A stretch of 20,541 bases of DNA from JALZHR01 sp036389695 (lineage in GTDB: Bacteria > Acidobacteriota > Blastocatellia > Pyrinomonadales > Pyrinomonadaceae): positions 1 through 20,541 of the forward strand of contig DASVWG010000089.1 of NCBI GenBank assembly GCA_036389695.1, written 5' to 3'. Below the pieces are notes generated by a model. The model had not been told where the DNA came from, searched no databases, and saw only the letters and a list, made by a program, of their open reading frames with translations. The stretch's first letter is position 1. Each line of letters opens with the position of its first letter. The translations under genes and the position numbers were made by a program. Positions 7,979-15,925 of this stretch are shown here, in pieces.

Positions 7979-9418
7979 ATGAGCGAAGAAAACAGATACG
8001 AACAGGAATTACGAACCGATTTGGACGATAAAACGGGCGACAAGCCGAAAGGTATGGCTTTGCATACGAAGATTTTGATTGGCTTGCTGGTCGGCGTGGT
8101 CGGCGGCATTATCGCCAATCAGCTCGGCAAAGTTTACGGCAAAGACTTTACCGATTGGGTTGACTGGACGATTAGCAATTTTACCTTGCCCATCGGGACG
8201 CTTTTTTTGAGCCTGCTGCTGCTGATTGTCGTGCCGCTGGTTTTTGCTTCGCTGGTGGTCGGCGTGGCGGGCATCGGCGATATTCGCAAGCTCGGGCGCG
8301 TCGGCTTGAAATCGTTCGGCTATTGTCTGGTGCTTTCGGCTATTTCGGTCGTTATCGGTCTGACGCTGGCAAATACGATTCGACCGGGCAATCGAATCGA
8401 CCCGGCAGTTGCCCTGAAATTGCAGGAAGATTACAAAACGCAAGCCGGAGCAACCGTCACCGACGTGACGAAAACCACGACGACCGATTCGGCTCTGATG
8501 CAGGTCGTCAATACGATTGTGCCGCGCAATTTCTTCGCTTCAGCCATCGGTGATTTGAAGGTCGCGGTCAACAAGGAAACCGGCGAAGGACGCGTGACGG
8601 GAACCAGCCCGAATATGCTGCATATAATGTTTTTCGCCCTGCTAATCGGCGTCGCCATCACGCTGATGCCCGCCGAAATCGGCGCGCCGTTTGTTAACGT
8701 GATGGAATCGCTGTTTCAAATCACTTCGAAAATCATCGACATGATTATGAAATTCGCGCCTTACGCGGTCGCCTGTTTGATTTTCAACAACATCGCGAAA
8801 TTCGGCGCCGACCTTCTGGCGCCGCTCGCCTGGTTTATCTTAACGGTGATGCTCGGTCTTTCGCTGCACTTTTTCGGCGTTTATTCGCTGTCAATCTGGT
8901 TTTTATCGAAAATCAATCCGCTCGAATTTTTTCGCCGCGTCTGGACGGTCATCGTCACGGCTTTTTCGACCAGCTCTTCAAACGCGACTTTGCCGACCGC
9001 GCTGCGCGTCTCGGAAGAAAATCTGGGCGTGCCGCGCGAAATCAACAGCTTTGTTTTAACGGTCGGCGCGACGGCGAATCAAAACGGCACGGCTCTTTAC
9101 GAAGGCGTCACGGTTTTGTTTCTGGCGCAGATTTTCGGTTTGGAATTGTCGCTCTTTCAACAATTAACGGTCGTCTATCTGGCTATCCTGGGCGGCGTCG
9201 GAACGGCGGGCGTGCCTTCCGGCTCGATTCCGTTTATCATCGGAATCTTAGCGATGATCGGCGTTCCGCCCGCGCTGATTGCGATTATTCTGGGCGTCGA
9301 CCGCATCCTTGATATGTGCCGCACGACGCTGAATGTCGTCGGCGACATCACGGCGGCAACCTTCGTCGCGCGTTCGGAAGGCTTCGAGCTTTTGCAGACT
9401 GAAAACGAGCAGATTTAG
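7979..9418 (+). CDS. Dicarboxylate/amino acid:cation symporter (DAACS/SLC1 family)
   Basis: Inner-membrane secondary transporter of the GltP/DctA/GltPh type, 479 residues, normal length plus a hydrophilic N-terminus of about 25. The serine-rich hairpin FSTSSSNATLPTAL begins near 328. The TM7 motif, usually NMDGT, reads NQNGT here (367-371). The second hairpin is GTAGVPSGSIPF. TM8 reads DMCRTTLNVVGD (445-456), with Asp445, Arg448 and Asn452 where GltPh has its substrate-binding Asp394, Arg397 and Asn401. The Arg points to acidic amino acids or C4-dicarboxylates. A loop of about 60 residues (145-205) between early helices is longer than in GltPh. The 5' flank is the heptamer repeat. The NMDGT change touches sodium-site residues, so the coupling ion is uncertain. 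Confidence 0.94.
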   Translation: MSEENRYEQELRTDLDDKTGDKPKGMALHTKILIGLLVGVVGGIIANQLGKVYGKDFTDWVDWTISNFTLPIGTLFLSLLLLIVVPLVFASLVVGVAGIGDIRKLGRVGLKSFGYCLVLSAISVVIGLTLANTIRPGNRIDPAVALKLQEDYKTQAGATVTDVTKTTTTDSALMQVVNTIVPRNFFASAIGDLKVAVNKETGEGRVTGTSPNMLHIMFFALLIGVAITLMPAEIGAPFVNVMESLFQITSKIIDMIMKFAPYAVACLIFNNIAKFGADLLAPLAWFILTVMLGLSLHFFGVYSLSIWFLSKINPLEFFRRVWTVIVTAFSTSSSNATLPTALRVSEENLGVPREINSFVLTVGATANQNGTALYEGVTVLFLAQIFGLELSLFQQLTVVYLAILGGVGTAGVPSGSIPFIIGILAMIGVPPALIAIILGVDRILDMCRTTLNVVGDITAATFVARSEGFELLQTENEQI

Positions 9419-9420
9419 TT

Positions 9421-9460
9421 TATAATATTGTTTCAGCGAGGTTCGGAAATGTTTCTGAAC
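9421..9460 (+). promoter_or_regulatory. Possible promoter element and hairpin upstream of the rhomboid gene
   Basis: A perfect TATAAT lies at 9421-9426, directly after the symporter stop, but its only -35 candidate (TTGCAG, 9392) is 23 nt away. A 9-bp imperfect palindrome, GTTCGGAAATGTTTCTGAAC, follows at 9441-9460. It has no T-run, so it is not an obvious terminator. Weak call. Confidence 0.3.
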
Positions 9461-9522
9461 TTAAGCCCGGAAGTTGATAAAATATTGGGTTGAGGATTTA
9501 AGAACAAGGAGGGTTTTCAAAA

Positions 9523-10248
9523 ATGTTTCCAATCGGTGATGATAATTCCGACCGGACGCGGACGCCGGTGGTCAATTACGCATTTATCGGGATTAATCTT
9601 CTGGTTTTTGTGCTGCTGCAGGGCTTAGGCGGCAACGACGCTTTTAATTACGCTTTCTCGCTTGTGCCGCGCGAAATTACGACCGGCGTTGATATTACGG
9701 GCGTTCAAATTGTGCAGGATTCGCTCGGAAATGTCGGGCGCGTTCAGCATTTTGACACGCCTCTGCCCGTGTATTTTAATTTTCTCAGCTCGATGTTTAT
9801 GCACGGCGGTTTTATGCATATCTTCGGCAATATGCTTTTCCTCTGGGTTTTCGGCGATAATCTGGAAGACCGTCTCGGGCACATTCGTTACGCTTGTTTT
9901 TATCTCATTTGCGGATTTGCCGCCGCGCTCGGGCAAATCGTGATGGATACGAGTTCGGTCGTGCCGATGCTCGGCGCTTCGGGCGCGATTTCGGGTGTGC
10001 TCGGCGGCTATCTGCTGCTTTTCCCGCATCGCCGCGTCAAGGCGATTATTTTTAATTTTTTCACGGAAGTTCCAGCCTTTGTCGCGCTCGGCATCTGGAT
10101 TGTTTACCAGTTGATTGCCGGTTATATGACGCCGGCGGGAACGGGCGGCGTCGCTTACGCCGCGCACATCGGCGGCTTTCTGGCGGGCGTGATTCTGATT
10201 AAAATCTTCGCGCTCGGAACCGGCAATCAAGCGCAAACACGAATGTAG
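9523..10248 (+). CDS. Rhomboid-family intramembrane serine protease
   Basis: A 241-residue polytopic membrane protein that cleaves transmembrane helices inside the bilayer. The catalytic Ser is in GASGAISG (Ser153) and the catalytic His in AAHIGGF (His215). The oxyanion-side HIFGN motif (His99, Asn103) precedes them, matching the GlpG H-x3-N arrangement. Six transmembrane segments fit the bacterial core. The N-terminus MFPIGDDNSDRTRTPVVNY is the usual start of a common acidobacterial/planctomycete-type branch. AAGGAGGG (9506-9513) sits 9 nt before the ATG, one of the best ribosome-binding sites in the window. A GlpG-like ankle domain is absent. The substrate is unknown. The gene converges on the WalJ-like gene across a long hairpin. 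Confidence 0.95.
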   Translation: MFPIGDDNSDRTRTPVVNYAFIGINLLVFVLLQGLGGNDAFNYAFSLVPREITTGVDITGVQIVQDSLGNVGRVQHFDTPLPVYFNFLSSMFMHGGFMHIFGNMLFLWVFGDNLEDRLGHIRYACFYLICGFAAALGQIVMDTSSVVPMLGASGAISGVLGGYLLLFPHRRVKAIIFNFFTEVPAFVALGIWIVYQLIAGYMTPAGTGGVAYAAHIGGFLAGVILIKIFALGTGNQAQTRM

Positions 10249-10383
10249 CAGAAGCCCGCGCGTGAGCAAGGGCGGAGAAAACGCAGAATGCAAAATGCAA
10301 AATAAAATCACTTTCTTTATTTTGCACTTTGCATTTTGCGTTATGCATTGAAATCCGCCCTTGCTCACGCGCGGGCTTCTGCT
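10247..10383. repeat. Large nested inverted repeat, copy 1 of a 29-bp-arm family
   Basis: The outer arms at 10247-10275 and 10355-10383 are perfect 29-bp inverse complements (core GCCCGCGCGTGAGCAAGGGC). Inside lies a second pair (10282-10306 and 10316-10340) made of GCAAAAT-type heptamers, matching at 23 of 25. The left arm overlaps the rhomboid stop codon and the right arm ends 1 nt before the stop of the convergent gene. It could end transcription from both sides, but there is no T-run. Confidence 0.92.
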
Positions 10384-10384
10384 T

Positions 10385-11209
10385 CTAAAATTCAATCCAT
10401 TCGGTCGGTTCTTTCGGGCGGGAAAGCGTGATTTTGGTTTCGCATTTGAAAAGCGGCGAGCGAAGCTGTAAGGCGGTTTCAGCCATCAGGCGCGCCAGAT
10501 GCGGCTCGTTGGCGCGTTGCGATAAATGAGCCAGAACGATGTGTCGCGCCGCGCCGTCGAAATCGTTGGTCAGCCAGTCGCATAAATCTTCATTCGATAA
10601 ATGCCCGTTGCGCGACAGGATTCTTTGTTTTAATTCCCATGTGTAAACCGGGCAGGCGCGCAGCATATCGCGGCTGTGATTCGATTCGATGACGATGCCG
10701 TCGCATCCGGAAAGCTTTTCCTTTATCAGGGTCGTGATGCAGCCGAAGTCCATTAAAGTGGCGACTTTGACGCCGTTGTGCTCGGCGACGAAGCCGAAAT
10801 TATCGACCGCGTCGTGCGGCACGCTGAAAGGGTGAAAATCGATTTCGCCGATGCGGAAATCCTTGCCCGAATCAATCTCGACGGTGCGGTCGCGCATCGC
10901 GTCGGCGCGTTTTTGCGGCTCGTTGTTCGTTAGATTCGGCTTTTCGCGCAGGTATGCTTCGCGCGTCGCGCCGGAGATGAAAACCTGGCAATTGACGCTT
11001 TTTAAAAGCACGCGCAAGCCGCCCGCGTGGTCGCTGTGCTCGTGCGTGATTAAAACCGCGTCGAGCCGCGCGCAGTCTTCGCCCATGTCGGCAAGGCGGC
11101 GCAAAATTTCTTTTGCGCTCAATCCGGCATCGACCAGAACTCTTGTATTTCCGGCGGTGATGAGGACGGCATTGCCTGTCGAACCGCTTCCGAGAACCGT
11201 AAATCGCAT
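10385..11209 (-). CDS. MBL-fold metallo-hydrolase, WalJ/YycJ type
   Basis: A 274-residue cytosolic beta-lactamase-fold protein. GSGSTGNA (7-14) opens the fold. The metal motif is THEHSDH (His56, His58, Asp60, His61). ESNHSRDML and the stretch QRILSRNGHLSNE are hallmarks of the YycJ/WalJ subgroup, and LAHLSQRANEP supplies the late His. WalJ in Firmicutes sits in the walKR operon and is linked to coordination of replication and cell division, with proposed exonuclease activity. Here it stands alone, so function is inferred from family only. The ATG at 11209 gives the standard MRFTVLGSGS start; no Shine-Dalgarno is obvious. The 11210-11472 spacer to the divergent TPR gene holds no promoter I can name with confidence. 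Confidence 0.93.
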   Translation of the reverse strand: MRFTVLGSGSTGNAVLITAGNTRVLVDAGLSAKEILRRLADMGEDCARLDAVLITHEHSDHAGGLRVLLKSVNCQVFISGATREAYLREKPNLTNNEPQKRADAMRDRTVEIDSGKDFRIGEIDFHPFSVPHDAVDNFGFVAEHNGVKVATLMDFGCITTLIKEKLSGCDGIVIESNHSRDMLRACPVYTWELKQRILSRNGHLSNEDLCDWLTNDFDGAARHIVLAHLSQRANEPHLARLMAETALQLRSPLFKCETKITLSRPKEPTEWIEF

Positions 11210-11472
11210 CGGTGTTTGTGGCAGAAAGGAAAGCTTTCGGGAAAATCAGAAACAAGCCGCCCGCGCGGTTTTCCGGTTTTCTCGCCCTTCAAGAACGACA
11301 GATTAACACAGAAAAGAAAAAAATGCGCCGAACCTGCCGCCGAGATTGTTTTTCTACTTAAATTTTCCGCGCCTTTGAGTTAAAATCAGCAAAGTTTAAC
11401 AACTATTTTTTTGCTTCGTTCATCTTAAAGCCAAGTTTCAACACTTGTCTCGAACACCATTGGAGGATTCAA

Positions 11473-12780
11473 ATGCATCGTAAAAACTTTATTGTTTCAT
11501 TATTTGTTATTGCCTTATTTTTAACGGGCAGCCTGGTCGCCTTTGCCCAGACCACTGCTCCGCTTAGCGGACGCGTCCAGCTTAAAAAAGCCGATAATAC
11601 AATCGTTCCGGTCGTAGGCGCGGAAGTCACCGCTTACCGCACCGACGTTTCCAGAGGCAAGCTGCCTTCGGCGAAAACCGATAAAAAAGGTAATTTCAGC
11701 TTTGCCGGCGTTCCCATCGGGCAGACGTTTGTGCTGGTCGCCACCGCGCCGAATATTCAACCCGGTTTTTATCCGAACGTGAAAGCGAGTATGGATAATA
11801 TCGCGATTGAAGTCTCGGAAGGTAACGGACAAATTCCGACCGAAGACGAAATTCGCCAGGCGCTGGCGAGCGCGACGAACACCGCCGATTTATCGCCCGA
11901 AGAGAGGAAAAGACGCGAAGACGCAGCCAAGAAAAACGCGGAAATACTAGCCAAAAACGAAAAAATTAAAAACGTAAATGAAGTTATCAATCGCGCGCTA
12001 GCCGAAGGCAAAAAAGCTTACGACGCCAGCGATTGGGACACGGCAATCGCCAAATTTGACGAAGGTTATAACGCCGACCCCGAATTTTTGGGCAGCGCGC
12101 CCGTTTTTCTGAACAATAAAGCCGATGCCTTGAAACAGCGCGGCGTCGTCAGCTACAAAAAATCGACGACCGATACCGCCAATAAAGCCACTTATATCGA
12201 GGCGATGAAAAAGGATTTTCTCGAATCAATCAATGCTTCGCAAAAGGTGGTCGAGATGTTAAAAACCGCGACTTCGACCAATGCGAACGAACAGAAAGGT
12301 TATGAGGCGAATCGAATGTTGGCGTATTCGATTATGATAGAAGATTATCGTTTATTGATTGAGACCAGAGCAGACGAAGCCAAGGCGCCGGAAGCTCTGC
12401 AAGCCGTCGAAGCCTACGCCGCCCTCGAGACGGACCCGGCGAAAAAGTCGCAAGCGCAAATTCGGATGGCTGACGCGATGCGCAAAATCGGCAAATCCGA
12501 CGAAGCGATTCCGCTTTATCGCAAAGCACTCGAATCCGCGCCCGACAATCCGGATTTGCTCGCCGGTTTAGGCTTGTCGCTGTTTAATTCCGGCGTCATC
12601 GCCAGCAATAAAGAACAGATGCAGGAAGGCTTGAACATTATGGAACGCTTTACGACGACCGCGCCCGACGCGCATCCGCTGAAAGCCAGCGTCAAAGAAG
12701 CGGTCGATTATCTGAAAACTCAGGAAAAACTGACGCCGCAGAAAATCGCCAAGCCGACCACGACGAAAAAGAAAACTTAA
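11473..12780 (+). CDS. Exported carboxypeptidase-regulatory-like and TPR protein
   Basis: 435 residues. The signal peptide (1-25, cleavage after AFA before QTTAPL) directs export. Residues about 30-115 form a carboxypeptidase-regulatory-like Ig-type domain: LSGRVQL, then VVGAEVTAYRT, then TDKKGNFSFAGVPIGQTFVL. A Lys/Glu/Asn-rich helical linker (about 135-175) follows, then TPR-like units: EGKKAYDASDWDTAIAKFDE near 180 and, near 330-365, ADAMRKIGKSDEAIPLYRKA with ALESAPDNPDLLAGLG. The tail is Lys/Thr-rich. Such CPR-TPR proteins are frequent in Acidobacteria as envelope or periplasmic scaffolds; no catalytic motif is visible. GGAGG (11462-11466) lies 6 nt before the ATG. A strong terminator follows, so it is probably monocistronic. 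Confidence 0.85.
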   Translation: MHRKNFIVSLFVIALFLTGSLVAFAQTTAPLSGRVQLKKADNTIVPVVGAEVTAYRTDVSRGKLPSAKTDKKGNFSFAGVPIGQTFVLVATAPNIQPGFYPNVKASMDNIAIEVSEGNGQIPTEDEIRQALASATNTADLSPEERKRREDAAKKNAEILAKNEKIKNVNEVINRALAEGKKAYDASDWDTAIAKFDEGYNADPEFLGSAPVFLNNKADALKQRGVVSYKKSTTDTANKATYIEAMKKDFLESINASQKVVEMLKTATSTNANEQKGYEANRMLAYSIMIEDYRLLIETRADEAKAPEALQAVEAYAALETDPAKKSQAQIRMADAMRKIGKSDEAIPLYRKALESAPDNPDLLAGLGLSLFNSGVIASNKEQMQEGLNIMERFTTTAPDAHPLKASVKEAVDYLKTQEKLTPQKIAKPTTTKKKT

Positions 12781-12806
12781 TTCTTCGACTGAATTTTCAA
12801 TAAACG

Positions 12807-12849
12807 AAAGGCTGTTTCCGAATAAATTAAATTCGGAAACAGCCTTTTT
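12807..12849 (+). terminator. Strong Rho-independent terminator
   Basis: A 17-bp perfect stem (AAAGGCTGTTTCCGAAT at 12807-12823 pairing with 12831-12847) with a 7-nt loop and a terminal T-run. It starts 26 nt after the TPR-protein stop. Confidence 0.95.
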
Positions 12850-12857
12850 GCCAGAGG

Positions 12858-13040
12858 CAGAAGCCCGCGCGTCAGCAAGGGCGGAAACTGTTTAGCGAAA
12901 ATGGGACGCTGATTTAATAAGTGTATTTAGAATTCGTTAGGATTTATTTAAATTTATTCTAATGAATCTTATTAAATCCTAAAAATTCAGCGTCCTATTC
13001 TCTTATATTTTTTCCGCCCTTGCTGACGCGCGGGCTTCTG
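12858..13040. repeat. Large nested inverted repeat, copy 2 of the 27-29-bp-arm family
   Basis: Perfect 27-bp arms at 12858-12884 and 13014-13040 share the copy-1 sequence except that GTGAGC is GTCAGC, with the matching change on the other arm. The interior differs from copy 1. It has its own inner pair GGGACGCTGA (12903-12912) and TCAGCGTCCT (12987-12996), plus TTTAATAAG/CTTATTAAA. It lies between the terminator and the pilB promoter. Confidence 0.92.
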
Positions 13041-13094
13041 TCTTGTTAGTTTAATTTTCCACGCTTTTAATCGCAAAAATTTCCAAAACAAATC

Positions 13095-13123
13095 TTGACA
13101 CTTTGTAGTTAAACATATAATAT
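13095..13123 (+). promoter_or_regulatory. Sigma-70-type promoter of the pil operon
   Basis: A consensus TTGACA (13095-13100) is followed by TATAAT (13116-13121, 15-nt spacer) or the overlapping TAATAT (13118-13123, 17-nt spacer). It lies about 130 nt before the pilB start, so the message would have a long leader. Confidence 0.75.
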
Positions 13124-13130
13124 AACTAAT

Positions 13131-13151
13131 CAACGATGTTTATCATCGTTG
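13131..13151 (+). other. Stem-loop at the predicted 5' end of the pil mRNA
   Basis: CAACGATG, loop TTTAT, CATCGTTG: a perfect 8-bp stem starting about 8-10 nt after the -10 box, so within the first bases of the transcript. It could protect the 5' end or be an operator dyad. Confidence 0.55.
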
Positions 13152-13253
13152 CCAGCACTGTCTTTAAAGTTTTATAAAAACCGACAGCCCGCTTTTCCTT
13201 TCTCAACGTAAGTCTTTAAAATTCACGACTTAAGACGTCAATAAAATAAATCA

Positions 13254-15083
13254 ATGTCAGCAAAACTCGGAGAAATTCTTGTCCGCGAAAATTTAATAAC
13301 TCCACAACAATTGCGCGAGGCGTTGGAATATCAACGTGATAAGGGCGGGCGTTTAGGTTCAAATTTAGTCAAGCTCGATTTTATCTCGGACGACGTTATC
13401 ACCGCCGTTTTGTCGCGTCAATACGGCGTTCCGTCAATCAATCTGGATTTATTTCACATCGAGCAGGAAACCATCAATCTGATTTCGCAGGAAGTCGCGC
13501 TGAAATATTCCGTCCTGCCGATTTCCAAAGTCGGCGCGACCTTGACCCTGGCGATGGCTGACCCGACGAACGTCTTTGCGATGGACGACATCAAGTTTAT
13601 GACCGGGCTGAACGTCGAGCCGGTCATCGCGTCGGAAACCTCGATTCACGCCGCCGTCGGCAGATATTACAGCTCTTCAAAATCCATCGAAGTGGTCGGC
13701 GCCAGCGACCGTTTTGAAAAAGTCACCGCGAGAATTTCCAAAAACGGCAACGGCACAAACGGCGCGTCGAAAGGCGAGCAAAGATTGGTCGAATCGGATT
13801 TGACGGTTTCGCTCGACCGTTTCCAGTTTGATAAGGACGTTAACGGCGAGTTCGAAGTTATCGATGAAAACGAGGAAATCGACCTCGCCGAGCTTGCCAA
13901 AGCGAGCGAAGACGCGCCCGTCGTGCGTCTGGTCAACGTTCTTCTGGTCGATTCACTTCGGCGCGGCGCGTCCGACATTCACATCGAGCCGTACGAAAAA
14001 GATTTTCGCATCCGCTTCCGCATCGACGGCGTTTTGTATGACGTGATGCACCCGCCGATGAAGATGCGCGACGCGCTGATTTCGCGCCTGAAAATTATGG
14101 CGAAGCTCGACATTTCCGAGAAACGCCTGCCGCAGGACGGACGCATCAAGATTAAAGTCAAAATCGACGCCCGCTCGCGCGAGCTGGATTTCCGCGTTTC
14201 GAGTTTGCCGACGCTTTTCGGCGAAAAAGTCGTGCTTCGTCTTTTGGATAAAGATAAATTGATGCTCGATATGACCAAGCTCGGTTTTGAACAGCAGAGT
14301 TTGGAAATCTTCCAGCGCAATATCTCGAAGCCTTACGGAATGGTGCTCGTCACGGGTCCGACGGGTTCGGGTAAAACGAACACGCTTTATTCGGCTTTAC
14401 AGGCTTTAAATACCGCCGAAACGAATATTATGACGGCGGAAGACCCGGTCGAATTCAATTTGCCGGGCATCAATCAGGTGCAGATGAAAGAGCAAATCGG
14501 CTTGAACTTCGCCGCCGCGCTGCGTTCTTTCCTGCGTCAGGACCCGAACATCATTCTCGTCGGCGAAATCCGCGATTTCGAAACGGCGGAAATCGCCATC
14601 AAAGCCGCGCTGACAGGTCACCTGGTTCTTTCCACACTGCACACGAACGACGCGCCCTCGACGATTTCCCGAATGGTCAATATGGGCATCGAGCCGTTTC
14701 TGGTCGCCACCAGCGTCAACATCATACAGGCGCAGAGACTTATCCGCCGCGTCTGCAAGGAATGCAAGGAAGAAACTCACGTGCCGCCCGAAGCGCTGGT
14801 CGAAATCGGATTTTCCGAAGACGAAGCCGGCGAAATCAAAACTTATAAAGGCAGAGGCTGCCAGATTTGCAACGGCACGGGTTACAAAGGTCGCGTCGGT
14901 CTTTACGAGGTGATGGAAGTGACGGACGAGCTGCGCGAATTGATTATTATCGGCGCCAGCGCCATCGAGCTGCGCAAAAAAGCCATCGACATCGGGATGA
15001 TAACTTTGCGCGAATCCGGTCTTTATAAAATACGTGAAGGAATAACCACAATCGAGGAAGTCGTTAAGGAAACGGTTCTTTAG
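13254..15083 (+). CDS. pilB: Type IV pilus extension ATPase PilB (GspE/PilB family)
   Basis: 609-residue hexameric ATPase that drives pilus polymerisation at the inner membrane. Residues 1-150 form an MshEN/T2SSE-N module with two tandem signatures (LGEILVRENLITPQQLREAL and RLGSNLVKLDFISDDVITAV ending in Q-x2-VP), the type that can bind cyclic di-GMP. A Ser/Asn-rich linker spans about 155-200. The motor domain has Walker A GPTGSGKT (368-375), the Asp box TAEDPVE (394-400), the Walker B region IILVGEIRD with Glu438, and the His box GHLVLSTLHTND. A CxxC pair (501/504) and a second pair (536/539) form the zinc-binding C-terminal subdomain typical of PilB/GspE and absent from PilT. First gene after the promoter at 13095. 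MSAKLGEILV is the usual start, with no clear Shine-Dalgarno. Confidence 0.96.
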   Translation: MSAKLGEILVRENLITPQQLREALEYQRDKGGRLGSNLVKLDFISDDVITAVLSRQYGVPSINLDLFHIEQETINLISQEVALKYSVLPISKVGATLTLAMADPTNVFAMDDIKFMTGLNVEPVIASETSIHAAVGRYYSSSKSIEVVGASDRFEKVTARISKNGNGTNGASKGEQRLVESDLTVSLDRFQFDKDVNGEFEVIDENEEIDLAELAKASEDAPVVRLVNVLLVDSLRRGASDIHIEPYEKDFRIRFRIDGVLYDVMHPPMKMRDALISRLKIMAKLDISEKRLPQDGRIKIKVKIDARSRELDFRVSSLPTLFGEKVVLRLLDKDKLMLDMTKLGFEQQSLEIFQRNISKPYGMVLVTGPTGSGKTNTLYSALQALNTAETNIMTAEDPVEFNLPGINQVQMKEQIGLNFAAALRSFLRQDPNIILVGEIRDFETAEIAIKAALTGHLVLSTLHTNDAPSTISRMVNMGIEPFLVATSVNIIQAQRLIRRVCKECKEETHVPPEALVEIGFSEDEAGEIKTYKGRGCQICNGTGYKGRVGLYEVMEVTDELRELIIIGASAIELRKKAIDIGMITLRESGLYKIREGITTIEEVVKETVL

Positions 15084-15099
15084 CGAAACTGGAGGAAGT

Positions 15100-15915
15100 A
15101 TGTTGCGAGCCATAGCATTATCGTTAGCTTTACTGTTGTCGCTGGGAGCGATTATCCCGCTGGCGACAAATCATTCGGAAGCCGGACCGAGGCACCATAA
15201 AAAGAAAAAGAAAAAACTGAAGAAATATTCGAAAGCCTGGTGGAAATGGTATCGCGCCAAACAGCGCAAACAGAAAGCCATCGCCGCCCGCAAACGCGCT
15301 TTGCGTCTGCGCCAGATACGTTTGGCGCAGGAAAGCGGCGCTCAGCGCGACCCGATTGACAAGAGCATTTGGAAGAAATCCAAAGAAAACAGTTCAAAGA
15401 AAGTCGAAACTGTCGAGCCGCAGGCGCTGTTGCCTTCGGGCGACACCGCACCGCGTGGCTGGAAGAAAAATCAGGCGACACAGGGCGAGCTGCAATTTCG
15501 CGTCGATGACGACAACGGAAAAACCATCGGCAGCGCATCTTTGGGCGTCGTCGGTCCCGCCGTCAGCGCGGACGGTGGCAGCGGCGGACGCAAAACCGTC
15601 GGCGGCGTGCAAACCAGTGCGCTGCGCCGCACGGTGATTGACCGGATGATGAAAGAGCAGGGCTGGGTCGTCAACGATTACCAGAAAGAAGTCGGCGGTA
15701 AAAAAGTCTACGTCGTCGTCGCTCAATCGCCCGGCACGAACGGTCAGATTCAATCGCGCCTCTTCTATTTCGCCGAAGTCGAAGGACGCATTTACAGCCT
15801 GGCGACCAACGCTTCGGACGAATCCTCCGAGCGCATCGCGGCAGAATCCGAAAAAGTCCTCAACTCTCTCCAGCAGCGCGCGAACCGCCCGGTTCAGCAA
15901 GCCGAACTCAGATAA
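15100..15915 (+). CDS. Unrecognised basic exported protein between pilB and pilT
   Basis: 271 residues. The N-terminus (MLRAIALSLALLLSLGAIIP) is a signal peptide or single membrane anchor. Residues about 30-75 are extremely basic: HHKKKKKKLKKYSKAWWKWY followed by RAKQRKQKAIAARKRALRLR. A low-complexity Lys/Ser linker comes next. A C-terminal domain of about 150 residues has mixed alpha/beta character (FRVDDDNGKTIGSASLGVVG, LRRTVIDRMMKEQGWVVNDY, KVYVVVAQSP, QSRLFYFAEVEGRIYSLATN). I do not recognise it. GGAGGAAGT precedes the ATG, and only 16 nt separate it from pilB, so co-translation with the motor genes is expected. The poly-basic stretch could bind peptidoglycan, acidic polysaccharide or nucleic acid; this is speculation. 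A pilus-related role is inferred from position only. Confidence 0.8.
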   Translation: MLRAIALSLALLLSLGAIIPLATNHSEAGPRHHKKKKKKLKKYSKAWWKWYRAKQRKQKAIAARKRALRLRQIRLAQESGAQRDPIDKSIWKKSKENSSKKVETVEPQALLPSGDTAPRGWKKNQATQGELQFRVDDDNGKTIGSASLGVVGPAVSADGGSGGRKTVGGVQTSALRRTVIDRMMKEQGWVVNDYQKEVGGKKVYVVVAQSPGTNGQIQSRLFYFAEVEGRIYSLATNASDESSERIAAESEKVLNSLQQRANRPVQQAELR

Positions 15916-15925
15916 CAAAAATGAG

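Noticed and set aside
13124..13253. Cyclic di-GMP (GEMM) riboswitch in the pilB leader
   Set aside because: Apart from the 8-bp stem at 13131-13151 I find none of the conserved GEMM core or its two-helix arrangement.
14406..15113. 235-residue minus-strand ORF inside pilB, and 15394-15969 opposite the basic protein
   Set aside because: Antisense shadows of strongly supported coding sequence; no motifs of their own.
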